Assembly: GCA_015232575.1 (NCBI GenBank)
Contig: JADFZL010000024.1
Coordinates: 29,042 to 93,041 of the forward strand
Direction: 5' to 3'
Length of the DNA stretch: 64,000 bases
From: Candidatus Rifleibacteriota bacterium
Lineage (GTDB): Bacteria > Muiribacteriota > Ozemobacteria > Ozemobacterales > Ozemobacteraceae
Shown: piece after piece, positions 7,990-15,678 of the stretch
How the letters are laid out: each line of letters opens with the position of its first letter
Numbering within the stretch: the stretch's first letter is position 1
Translations under genes and position numbers: made by a program
The notes under the pieces: generated by a model
What the model was told of the DNA's origin: nothing
Databases searched by the model: none
What the model saw: only the letters and a program-made list of their open reading frames with translations

Positions 7990-8324
7990 ATGACCAATAT
8001 CCTTGAAAAAATTCAAGCTGGTGAAGATAGCATAACTGAGTTCAAAAGTGCTGACTTTCGAAATGAGAGTCTTGCCAAAGAAATTGTTGCGTTCCTGAAT
8101 ATGTCAGGTGGAACAGTCTTTATTGGTATTGAAGATGATTCGACAATAACAGGTGTTACAGAATTGAAGCAGGAAGACTGTTGAAAGATTACAAGTTGCC
8201 AGAAATGGAAGGGCGCGGATTGCAGAGAATTATCAGGCAATCAAAAAAATCTGGTGCTCCTGAACCTGTTTTTAACTACCTTCCAGATTCTGTATCTGTT
8301 ACTCTGCCGAAAAGACTATTGTAA
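7990..8324 (+). pseudogene. AlbA_2-domain ATP-binding protein, internally deleted and frameshifted
   Basis: The first 60 codons (from ATG 7990) match the N-terminus of AlbA_2/Schlafen-like proteins (EDSITEFKSADFRNESLAKEI, VAFLNMSGGTVFIGIED). A stop follows at 8182-8184. In another frame, 8164-8324 reads like the C-terminal end of the same family (GRGLQRIIRQSKKSGAPEP). Intact proteins have about 400-500 residues, so the middle (about 300 residues, including the GHKL-like domain) is gone. Such proteins are commonly found in mobile and defence-associated islands, and this remnant follows the BrxL remnant by 60 bp. Confidence 0.65.
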
Positions 8325-8369
8325 AAAGCAGGTTCTTCCTGGATTCGGCTTGAATGGATGTTCTGCAAG

Positions 8370-8762
8370 TTATTTTGGAAAGTCCCTGAGTATGCTCTCA
8401 TACTTCTCCTTTTTGCGGCGTCCCCAATCTGCGTTGACCTGGGATAGTAACTCGACATCCTTATTAAAAAGTTGCTTTCGGAAATCCTCCCCATCTATCC
8501 TGTGCTTAATCTCCCACTCCGATGCCATTGACCAGGTCAGGTCTGAAACAAGCCAAAAGAGAAGCTCTTCCGGGTCGGACGTCTTTCGACGTTCATACTC
8601 GCTGCCGCGCTCGGTAACGATGTAATGAAACTCGCCGCTGATAAACTCAATGTGCGGGCTTCCGTCATGTTGCGGTGTGGTAGCGAAACATATGCATTTC
8701 GCTGGAGCACCCAAATAATGTGCAATAGCATGATAGCGTTGACTGGCAGAACGAAGCGTCAT
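8370..8762 (-). CDS. Imm63 family immunity protein
   Basis: The 130-residue protein matches the Imm63 pattern of polymorphic-toxin immunity proteins: a strand with HIEFISGEFHYIVTERG, then EYERRKTSDPEELLFWLVSDLT, then WEIKHRIDGEDFRKQLFNKDVELL and a final helix ending before DFPK. The family protects the producer against toxins delivered between bacteria, acting in the cytoplasm. No toxin gene accompanies it here, so it is an orphan, which is common for immunity genes kept for protection against neighbours. The surrounding genes are remnants, but this frame is intact from ATG to stop. Confidence 0.7.
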   Translation of the reverse strand: MTLRSASQRYHAIAHYLGAPAKCICFATTPQHDGSPHIEFISGEFHYIVTERGSEYERRKTSDPEELLFWLVSDLTWSMASEWEIKHRIDGEDFRKQLFNKDVELLSQVNADWGRRKKEKYESILRDFPK

Positions 8763-8905
8763 ATAGATCCCTAATGCCGAGTTAGTACAATGCTATTTAA
8801 TAACACAAAAAAATGCTGAAAGGCAAAATTTTTCTTGTCTTTTGTGCAAAAAATTCTTTACAATCATTTCTGCTAATGCAATTTTTTATTTTGAGAGGTT
8901 GATGG

Positions 8906-8936
8906 TAACTGCTCAATAATTCGGGGCAAGCGCCTG
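8906..8936 (+). repeat. Dispersed repeat C, copy 1
   Basis: A 31-bp sequence (taactgctcaataattcggg, then gcaagcgcctg) recurs at 45871-45901 with two mismatches. Both copies are intergenic and both lie near a copy of repeat family B (here 10 bp downstream). Confidence 0.7.
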
Positions 8937-8945
8937 GTATTGTGC

Positions 8946-9014
8946 TGTCATTTCGACCGAAGGGAGAAATCTGTTAACCCTTCGGTGGACCTTTCTTCCG
9001 TCGAGATGATAACA
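8946..9014. repeat. Dispersed palindromic repeat B, copy 1
   Basis: The element starts TGTCATTTCGACCGAAGG and ends with an inverted counterpart (CCGTCGAGATGATAACA), so it can fold into a hairpin. Related copies lie at 38985-39037, 44579-44781, 45751-45815 and 52663-52727. It occupies the gap between the immunity gene and endonuclease V. Confidence 0.75.
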
Positions 9015-9126
9015 GATCAATTATTGAAAATGCTGATTAGAAATATTTATTGTTTATGAATAGGGGATATAGTTGTGATAGACTTCAGAGAGTTTTTGAA
9101 ATTGTTCAAAGAAATGATGTTAAAGT

Positions 9127-9804
9127 ATGAATATTCGAAAATTGCATGATTGGAATATTGATTATGAAGCTGCCAGATTACTACAGCTGGATTTCAGCAG
9201 CAGGATAATTTTCAGGGAAATTGGCGATGTTAAATATGTTGCGGGTGTCGATTGTTCGACAGAAAAAAAATCAACACAGATCTGGGCGGCGGTTGTTGTG
9301 TATGATTTGTTAAATCACAAAGTAATCGAAGAATCTACGTTCAGAACAGAAACAAATTTTCCGTATATTCCCGGTCTTTTGTCTTTTCGTGAAGGACCTG
9401 CTGTTCTTGAAGCGATAAGAAGATTGTCTGTCGAACCTGACATTTTTATTTTTGATGGTCATGGAATTGCGCATCCGAGAAATTTTGGAATTGCATCGCA
9501 TATTGGACTATGGCTTGAAAAGCCAGCTATCGGTTGTGCAAAGAGCAGGCTTGTCGGATCTGCCATTCAGCCAGCAAAAGCTGCTGGTTCAATGGAATCG
9601 CTTTTTTTTAACGAAAGAGAAGTTGGACTGCTTCTTCGCACAAAAGATAACGTAAAGCCGCTCTGGATTTCCCCTGGACATCTCGTCAATATACGCGATT
9701 CAGCAGATATTGTCTTAAAATGCTGTCTTCGCCATCGAATGCCTGAACCAACACGGCTTGCACATATTGCAGTTAACCGATTTCGTACTTCTTTGAGCTT
9801 ATAA
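9127..9804 (+). CDS. nfi: Endonuclease V (deoxyinosine 3' endonuclease)
   Basis: The 225-residue protein is a typical-length endonuclease V, which cleaves DNA one phosphodiester 3' to deoxyinosine in repair of adenine deamination. Family landmarks are the metal-binding Asp in YVAGVDCS, the wedge/active-site stretch FPYIPGLLSFREGP with its Glu, the Asp in FIFDGHGIAHPRNFGIASHIG, and the C-terminal SPGHLVNI/HRMPEPTRLAH. All are intact. The gene starts at an ATG without a strong ribosome site and stands alone. Confidence 0.9.
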   Translation: MNIRKLHDWNIDYEAARLLQLDFSSRIIFREIGDVKYVAGVDCSTEKKSTQIWAAVVVYDLLNHKVIEESTFRTETNFPYIPGLLSFREGPAVLEAIRRLSVEPDIFIFDGHGIAHPRNFGIASHIGLWLEKPAIGCAKSRLVGSAIQPAKAAGSMESLFFNEREVGLLLRTKDNVKPLWISPGHLVNIRDSADIVLKCCLRHRMPEPTRLAHIAVNRFRTSLSL

Positions 9805-9831
9805 CCTAGAAGTGAATATCTTATCAGCCTT

Positions 9832-9853
9832 GCTACTTGCATTTAATGAGGCG
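9832..9853 (+). repeat. 21-bp repeat (copy 2) at a gene-fragment junction
   Basis: Matches 7917-7937 apart from one inserted T. It directly precedes a 64-bp stretch duplicated from the secretin-domain gene at 50203-50266. Confidence 0.6.
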
Positions 9854-9915
9854 AGAATTTCTTCGTCGTTCAGTAATCTTCCGGGAACACGTAAACCTTC
9901 TTTTGAATTTATCAC
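9852..9915 (-). pseudogene. 64-bp duplicated fragment of the secretin-domain protein gene
   Basis: About 57 of 64 positions match 50203-50266, which lies inside the 249-residue secretin-domain protein (segment VINSEEGLRVSGRLLNDEEVL). Here only this scrap remains, with no reading frame of useful length. It lies just downstream of the stop codon of the 379-residue secreted protein on the same strand. Confidence 0.6.
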
Positions 9916-9941
9916 ATATTCTGTTCGTCAATTATTTTACC

Positions 9942-11081
9942 TTATTTATGAGATCTCAGAATGTCTTTAAATGGAACAAAATAATTGTCTGGATGAACGA
10001 GAATTTCATCCTGCTTATTAAGAAGCCCTAGCTTTTCTAAAACTCCCGGTAATCTGCGTGGATTTGTTATAATCAACGTGCCATGAAACTCTTTTCTGAG
10101 TTCCTCGGCTGTATTGCTATCGAAATAGTCAAATAGAGCAGCCGCAATTGAGCTGGAACAATTATTTTTATTCATGTCATATCTTTCGCAAAGCCTGGGA
10201 CGGGTTGCCTCATAGAGCATCGCATCAAAGAACTTGCCGGAGCTCAGACCGCCGCAAGGAAACTTCATCTGCCAGAGGGATAACTTTTGTCCCCACCGTT
10301 CGCAGTTGTAGAGGACAAAGTCTTCCCATGTTCCAATTTGATATACTATTGGCAGAGCTCCTTGAAGCATTTCTGCGAGGGGTTTTGCATTGTCGATAGG
10401 ACGAACCGGTTCGATAGAAATAACAAGACCGGAACTGGATTTATTTTTGCAGCGAATGGAATCTTCCGAGAAAGTAAAAAGCAGAAACGCATGTTTGAAA
10501 AATGGAGGAATGCTTTGAACGCCAAGATATATATTGTCAAGTTTTGAAGCTTCAATAGTTGTATCATGGAAAAGATAGCTTTCCTTTTCCGGAGACTTGG
10601 TTTTTTCCCCGGACATTTTTTTTGCAGGGCCCCATCGAACACAGTTTACATGATACTGACCACCATTTTTTCGGGTCAATCTGGATGGTCTCTGACTTGG
10701 CAGAAATATAACCGGCTTTGTCTCATTGGGTTTAGCAGTTCTCAATTCAGTGACATAAAGCCAGGTATTTTCCGGATCACGTTTACACATTGTCCCTCGA
10801 ACAAAAACTTGCTTCATATCAAGAGCTTTCAGGTGATTTTCGTTCCACTTACCGGGAAGAGAAAACTTATATCGTTCACCTTCAGCAGCCTGTATCAGGA
10901 AGTCCCTGGAAGAACCATTAATCGGAGAAATTGCTCCGACAGCCTGGATTTCAACCTCTGCCGGGAAAAAATCCGAGCCGGGCCACTCAAAATTCAACCC
11001 TGCAAATATTGTACAGGAAAATCCGTAAAATATAGAAAATAATAAAACATTTCTGACGAAAGGGATATTGATTCTTTTCAT
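9942..11081 (-). CDS. Exported protein of unknown function with C-terminal NNCS-type segment
   Basis: I start the protein at the ATG at 11081 (AAGGA 8 bp upstream) rather than at 11090. A signal peptide or anchor follows (RNVLLFSIFYGFSCTIFA). Residues about 25-130 look like a beta-rich domain (VEIQAVGAISP, KQVFVRGTMCKRDPENTWLYVTEL). The C-terminal third contains YDMNKNNCSSSIAAAL and a preceding CERWGQKLSLWQMKFPCGGL. The pattern NNC followed by small residues and a helix recalls papain-fold NlpC/DUF4105-type proteins, where that Cys is the nucleophile, but a matching His is not obvious. The family is unknown to me. It is single and on the minus strand. Confidence 0.5.
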   Translation of the reverse strand: MKRINIPFVRNVLLFSIFYGFSCTIFAGLNFEWPGSDFFPAEVEIQAVGAISPINGSSRDFLIQAAEGERYKFSLPGKWNENHLKALDMKQVFVRGTMCKRDPENTWLYVTELRTAKPNETKPVIFLPSQRPSRLTRKNGGQYHVNCVRWGPAKKMSGEKTKSPEKESYLFHDTTIEASKLDNIYLGVQSIPPFFKHAFLLFTFSEDSIRCKNKSSSGLVISIEPVRPIDNAKPLAEMLQGALPIVYQIGTWEDFVLYNCERWGQKLSLWQMKFPCGGLSSGKFFDAMLYEATRPRLCERYDMNKNNCSSSIAAALFDYFDSNTAEELRKEFHGTLIITNPRRLPGVLEKLGLLNKQDEILVHPDNYFVPFKDILRSHK

Positions 11082-11178
11082 ATCTCTCATCCTTCATATT
11101 TTCCTTAACTATAACTGACAAAAAAAACTTATGTCAATGTAAGCCGGAATTATTTTGAGAAAGAGTTTGAATGATGGG

Positions 11179-11484
11179 TTAAATAACGTAATCATCGGAA
11201 GGAGTATTCAGTGTTTGTATTTCATCTATCAAATTGAACAGTGATGCTTTTTCGCTGTCTGAAATAGTTCCATCTTCAAAAGCATGAAAGAGGAACTTGT
11301 AAAGCAGATTAAACGGCCACGCATCAGTAAATTTCTTGTTTGTATTGAGCCATGACAGAAGAGAGTATATTTCATCTTCAGTTATGACCTTGTCTTGTGC
11401 AATTTCCTTTGTCAGCTCTTTGATTTTTAAAGTAGCTTCTTCAATTGTAGAAACAGAACTTTCCCGTGTTTGAAATTTTTTCAT
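11179..11484 (-). CDS. Small helical protein resembling BRCT/ligase-associated helical domain
   Basis: I choose the ATG at 11484 (GGGAAAG 7 bp upstream), giving 101 residues. The longer frame to 11655 runs through dispersed repeat D and is unlikely to be coding. The core (DKVITEDEIYSLLSWLNTN, DAWPFNLLYKFLFHAFEDG, TISDSEKASLFNLIDEI) matches a small helical module that I know as the N-terminal part of some BRCT-domain and DNA-ligase-related proteins, with its paired acidic turn motifs (ITEDE, ISDSE). Here it stands alone, without a BRCT domain. Function is unknown. Confidence 0.5.
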   Translation of the reverse strand: MKKFQTRESSVSTIEEATLKIKELTKEIAQDKVITEDEIYSLLSWLNTNKKFTDAWPFNLLYKFLFHAFEDGTISDSEKASLFNLIDEIQTLNTPSDDYVI

Positions 11485-11521
11485 GTTTTCTTTCCCGGTT
11501 ATTAAAGCTGTTTTCCAGTTC

Positions 11522-11571
11522 GATTGAATTTCAAATATACATTTTGCCAGATATTTATTATAATTTACTAT
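11522..11571 (-). repeat. Dispersed repeat D, copy 1
   Basis: About 50 bp (gattgaatttcaaatataca onward) are nearly identical to 42701-42750, upstream of the M4-like peptidase. A further partial copy of its right end (attata..tttactatttgaaaatgtgc) lies at 45563-45594. It covers the 5' region of the small helical protein gene. Confidence 0.75.
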
Positions 11572-11720
11572 TTGAAAATGTGCAATTTTAACTTTTTTCG
11601 ACAATGTAGCAGTGTTGATGAAAGGAAGATAGATTTCTGGCTGTAATATTTTCATTTTTAAAATATCGAGTAATGATATAATTCTTCAGGATGGCAGCTA
11701 GTCGATTGATTATAATTAAC

Positions 11721-11749
11721 TTGACATAAAGTGGATACAAAATTATACT
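11721..11749 (+). promoter_or_regulatory. Sigma70-type promoter of the biosynthetic operon
   Basis: TTGACA at 11721-11726 and TATACT at 11744-11749 with 17 bp between them form one of the best consensus promoters in the window. It lies 61 bp ahead of the first gene of the 24-kb operon. Confidence 0.7.
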
Positions 11750-11771
11750 AATGCGTGTACTGAACGCATTA
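11749..11771 (+). promoter_or_regulatory. Palindromic operator on the start point of the biosynthetic operon
   Basis: TAATGCGT, seven bases, then ACGCATTA is a perfect inverted repeat with 8-bp arms. It begins on the last base of the -10 box and covers the expected transcription start. That position is typical of a repressor site (TetR/MarR-type dimer), but no regulator gene is found next to it. I did not see a second copy in the window. Confidence 0.6.
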
Positions 11772-11809
11772 AGAGTTAAATCTTTCTTACATGGATGCAG
11801 GGTGTAAAA

Positions 11810-13129
11810 ATGAAGATAGCACTTGTTGACCCTTCGTTTTATCATCAGGGGAAACTGATGAAATTTAAACGGGTTGGCTATTTTCCGCTGACTCTTCCCA
11901 GGCTGGCTGCATATTTTCCGAAAAATTGCGAAATAAACCTTTATTACGATAAAGTACAAAGTGTTCCTGTTGAAAAAAAATTTGATCTTGTCTTCTTTAC
12001 AACAATGGGATCAAACATTGTCAGAGCTTTTGAATTGTCAGCGGCGTTCCAGAAAAATGGTGCAAAGACTGTGGTGGGTGGATATTCTGTTCCCGGTTAT
12101 ATTGAACTGTGCAAGCAGAATTTCGACTCTGTGGTTTTAGGCGATGGCGAAGAGGTTATTCCAAGGATTATTGAAGATTTTCTGCTGAACAGATTGGAAA
12201 AATTTTATGAAAACCGTGTGCCATCTATTTCTTCGCTTCCGATGCCACGTTTTGATCTTGTTCCGTCAGAGGTTCCCGGCAATGTAATTCCGGTGGAAGC
12301 ATCACGTGGCTGTCCCAACAAATGTTTTTTCTGTGCGATTTCAAACCTGTACCGCCGTGTTTATCGTCAACGTGATGTAGACGAGGTTTTCAGAGAGCTC
12401 AATGAAGCGGTAAGAGTATTTGGACGAAGACGCTTATATTATTTTACTGATCCAAATTTTACCACTGATATCAATTATGCAGGGAAGATTCTTACAAAGA
12501 TGGTCGGAATGAATATTTCCTGGCTGGCAAGTGCGGACGTTAAGTGTCTCGAAGATGATGAGTTCCTGAAACTGGCAAAAAAAAGCGGATGTTTTAATCT
12601 TCAGATTGGATTTGAAACACTTTCAGAAAAAGAACTGAATCAATTTGATAAGGGCTTCGCCGCAAAATATGATTATGGGAAGCTTATTCGCAAAGCCCAT
12701 TCTTTTGGAGTTCCTATTTCAGCTCTTTTGATGGTCGGTTTTGATTCTGATACGCCTTCCACTTTTTTGAGGTTGAAACATTTTCTTGAGATAAATAAGG
12801 TTCCTCTGGCTGTTACACATCCATTGGGACCAATACCAGGGACACCGCTTCACGACAAATGGAAGACAGAAGGAAGGCTTTTATCCACCGAACCCGAGAA
12901 ATTTGATGGATTGCAGATTTGTTTTAAGCCGAAAAACTTTACTCCTGATGAACTCAGCGAAAATTACTGGAGATTTAATGAACGCCTCTTCAGCACTGCT
13001 TCAATTTTCAGGCGGTTTCTTTCTCCTCATGTTTTCAGAAATTTCAGAGCTTTTTTCATATTGTTTCTAACCAATTTTTTTGCGCGTCAGGTCGTTTCGA
13101 AAAGGCTTCCGCCGGGAATGTATGAATGA
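11810..13129 (+). CDS. Radical SAM protein with N-terminal B12-binding-type domain (1)
   Basis: I start at the ATG at 11810 (AGGGTG 5 bp upstream). Residues 1-140 form the Rossmann-like B12-binding type domain seen in B12-dependent radical SAM proteins (MKIALVDPSF, then FTTMGSN, VVGGYSV, VVLGDGEEV). There is no obvious DxHxxG cobalamin His motif, so cobalamin binding is uncertain. The radical SAM core begins with the [4Fe-4S] motif CPNKCFFC (C168, C172, C175). The C-terminal 60 residues are basic and hydrophobic (IFRRFLSPHVFRNFRAFFILFL), suggesting membrane association and a lipid substrate. First gene of the operon; its stop overlaps the next start by 4 bp. The reaction (methylation, C-C bond formation, other) cannot be read. 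Confidence 0.75.
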   Translation: MKIALVDPSFYHQGKLMKFKRVGYFPLTLPRLAAYFPKNCEINLYYDKVQSVPVEKKFDLVFFTTMGSNIVRAFELSAAFQKNGAKTVVGGYSVPGYIELCKQNFDSVVLGDGEEVIPRIIEDFLLNRLEKFYENRVPSISSLPMPRFDLVPSEVPGNVIPVEASRGCPNKCFFCAISNLYRRVYRQRDVDEVFRELNEAVRVFGRRRLYYFTDPNFTTDINYAGKILTKMVGMNISWLASADVKCLEDDEFLKLAKKSGCFNLQIGFETLSEKELNQFDKGFAAKYDYGKLIRKAHSFGVPISALLMVGFDSDTPSTFLRLKHFLEINKVPLAVTHPLGPIPGTPLHDKWKTEGRLLSTEPEKFDGLQICFKPKNFTPDELSENYWRFNERLFSTASIFRRFLSPHVFRNFRAFFILFLTNFFARQVVSKRLPPGMYE

Positions 13130-15663
13130 AAAACGAATATGTTCAGGTAGATCCACGTTTTATATCGGCACCTGGAAAACCAGAGCGAGTTTTGGAAGTT
13201 GGTGGCAAGGCTGCAAATCTTGAAATTTTGCGTGACGCTGGGTTTAACGTTCCAGAGTTCAGGATAATTGCCGCTGTCAGATTTGCCGAATTTATTGCAG
13301 ATATTGGCAAACCACTTTCCGATACTATTTCCGACGAAGCAGCGGGTGATATAACTCAAGCAATTATGACCGCTTCTTTCAGCCAGTCTTTTCAGAATGA
13401 ATTGTTTGAGATGTTTTCCTCTTTTAATGGGAAACCTCTATGTGTGAGATCCTCAGGTGTTTTCGAAGATCTCGAAGGCGCATCGTTTGCCGGACAATAT
13501 GAAAGTAAACTGAATATTCACAATTTCAGAGATTTTCAGATAGCAGTTCGTTTGTGCTGGTCTTCACTTTTGAATTCAAGAGTCAGAGGTTATTTTGCTT
13601 CAAGAAAGTTATCTCTTTCCCGTGCAGGTATCGCTCTGGTAGTTCAGGAATACATTGAAGCCGATTATTCGGGGGTTGTTTTTTCTGTCGATCCCGTTAC
13701 TGGAATCCAGGAACATTCCAGAATGGAATATTGCAGCGGATGCGGGGAAAAGCTTGTTTCAGGACAGGTTAAGCCGGAATCCGTGGTATTTGATAATAGC
13801 AGCGAAAAAGCTGTTAAAGGGATATTACCTGCAGAACTTTCTCCTGACCAGATGAGGGTTTTTCGTGATATTCAAGTTCTGTTCGGTTCTCCGCAAGATA
13901 TCGAATGGGTTGTTAAAAACGATGAATTGAGAATTGTACAATCACGTCCGATAACCGGAATTCAGGTAGACAGAAGTTTTGGGGTCTGGACAACGGCTGA
14001 TTTCCGCGATGGTGGAGTTGCCAGCTCAGTTGTTACACCTTATATGTGGTCACTTTATGACTATATCTGGCAGAGATCAATGCCGGGATATTTTGAGATT
14101 ATTGGCCTTCTTGATCCTGAACAGAAGAAAAAGAAGTGGGGGAACGTTTTTTACGGGCGTCCGTACTGGAATCTTGGCGAGGTTGTACATTCTCTGTTGA
14201 AAATTCCGGGTTTCAAGGAAAAGAATCTGTTTTCTGATTTGGGAATTCAAACTGAGGAGGCTTATAACTTTCGTGAGGTTCCCTATTCGATAAAAAACAT
14301 TATTTCAGTTCTTCCAACTTTGTTAAAGTTAGAAAAATACTATAAAAAGCGCATTGAAGATAATAAGAAGTTCAGAAAAGATTTTTCGTCTATGGTCAGG
14401 GAATTTGTTGAAATAGATTTGAAAGAACTATCTGATGAGCAATTTGCAAAGAAATATTATGACTTGATTACCATAGTTTATAATAAAACGGAAACGTCTT
14501 ATTTTATGACGATTTATAATACCAGTAATGCTAAACTTGATTTTAAAGTTCGATTGGATGATCTAAATAAAAGTGGATTTGGTATTTCATATATTAATCT
14601 GATTTCCGGACTGCTGCGTATGAAGCATCTTGCCCCAATGAAGGCAATGGTAAATCTTGCAAAAGATATAAGGGCGATACCAGGTTTACGGGAAAAACTA
14701 TCGGAACAACCGGTTGAAGAATTTGAGACAACTCTGAATACATTTTCGGAAGCCGGAACAATATCAGAAAAGATTGAAAATCTTATTTCAGAATATGGCT
14801 ATCACAGCTCGCGTGAACTGGATATTTCAATTCCGAGGTGGGTAGATGACCGGAAAACAGTTTATCGTGTATTGAAAACATATCTTCGGGATTTGGATAT
14901 TGGAAGTACCATTGCTCATGAACGTGCACAATACAATATTTATCGTGCAGAAGTTGCTTCTGCACGAAAAGCTTTTTCCAGGTCAATCCGTCGTTTTATT
15001 CCTTTTGAAAAAACTTTGTTTTTCAGAGCGCTTCTTCGAACTCGTTCATACTGCTGGTGGCGCGAGGAAATCCGTGATTATTCATCGCGGGTTTATTCAA
15101 TTATCAGGCAATATGCTGTTGAAGGTGGTCGAAGACTTGGATTGAAAGAAAATGAGGTTTTCTGGCTTACATGGCAACAACTGTACTCTGCTCTCACCCG
15201 GGATATTTCGCTGGAGAAAACTAGAAAAATTCTTGAAACTGCTATAAACTATTCAAAATCTTTCCGTTCCTATAAGAATCCAGATGAACTGGGCGCAGGA
15301 TTTCTTTCCAAGCCTCTTTATTCTGGAAAATTATCAGAAAAATCGAACTTTCTATCTGGTGAAGGATGTTGTGCCGGAGTAAAAGAAGGAACTGCGCGTA
15401 TTGTACTTTCTCTGGAAAACATTGACCGAATCCAGCGAGGAGAAATCCTGGTGACTAAATTTACTGACCCCGGGTGGACTCCGGTTTTTCATTTGCTTGG
15501 CGGAATTATTACGGAAACCGGTGGTGTTCTTTCTCACGCTGCTGTAATTTCCAGAGAATATGGAATTCCAGCCGTACTGAATATTTCATCTGCGACTTCA
15601 ATTATACCTGATGGCGCGAGAATAAAGATTGACGGTTCGACTGGATCTGTAGAAATCTTGTAA
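13126..15663 (+). CDS. Rifampicin-phosphotransferase-like dikinase (1)
   Basis: The 845-residue protein has the three-part layout of rifampicin phosphotransferase and other PEP-synthase relatives. It has an N-terminal ATP-grasp PPDK_N domain (VGGKAANLEIL; CVRSSGVFEDLEGASFAGQYES; VFSVDPVTG; IEWVVKNDELRIVQSRPITG, about 25-290), a variable helical middle (about 300-720) for the acceptor, and a C-terminal swivelling phosphohistidine domain (TETGGVLSHAAVISREYGIPAV, His804). The PEP/pyruvate TIM barrel of true PEP synthase is absent. Known relatives convert ATP + acceptor + water to AMP + phospho-acceptor + phosphate. The acceptor here is unknown; the operon suggests a lipid or head-group intermediate. 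Start overlaps the radical SAM gene by 4 bp. Confidence 0.8.
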   Translation: MKNEYVQVDPRFISAPGKPERVLEVGGKAANLEILRDAGFNVPEFRIIAAVRFAEFIADIGKPLSDTISDEAAGDITQAIMTASFSQSFQNELFEMFSSFNGKPLCVRSSGVFEDLEGASFAGQYESKLNIHNFRDFQIAVRLCWSSLLNSRVRGYFASRKLSLSRAGIALVVQEYIEADYSGVVFSVDPVTGIQEHSRMEYCSGCGEKLVSGQVKPESVVFDNSSEKAVKGILPAELSPDQMRVFRDIQVLFGSPQDIEWVVKNDELRIVQSRPITGIQVDRSFGVWTTADFRDGGVASSVVTPYMWSLYDYIWQRSMPGYFEIIGLLDPEQKKKKWGNVFYGRPYWNLGEVVHSLLKIPGFKEKNLFSDLGIQTEEAYNFREVPYSIKNIISVLPTLLKLEKYYKKRIEDNKKFRKDFSSMVREFVEIDLKELSDEQFAKKYYDLITIVYNKTETSYFMTIYNTSNAKLDFKVRLDDLNKSGFGISYINLISGLLRMKHLAPMKAMVNLAKDIRAIPGLREKLSEQPVEEFETTLNTFSEAGTISEKIENLISEYGYHSSRELDISIPRWVDDRKTVYRVLKTYLRDLDIGSTIAHERAQYNIYRAEVASARKAFSRSIRRFIPFEKTLFFRALLRTRSYCWWREEIRDYSSRVYSIIRQYAVEGGRRLGLKENEVFWLTWQQLYSALTRDISLEKTRKILETAINYSKSFRSYKNPDELGAGFLSKPLYSGKLSEKSNFLSGEGCCAGVKEGTARIVLSLENIDRIQRGEILVTKFTDPGWTPVFHLLGGIITETGGVLSHAAVISREYGIPAVLNISSATSIIPDGARIKIDGSTGSVEIL

Positions 15664-15678
15664 TACAGAGGATTTTCT

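Noticed and set aside
11485..11655. Longer N-terminus of the small helical protein
   Set aside because: These codons coincide with dispersed repeat D and lack a ribosome site; the ATG at 11484 is better placed.
13126..15663. PEP synthase or pyruvate phosphate dikinase
   Set aside because: The C-terminal PEP/pyruvate-binding barrel is missing; length and layout fit rifampicin-phosphotransferase-like enzymes.
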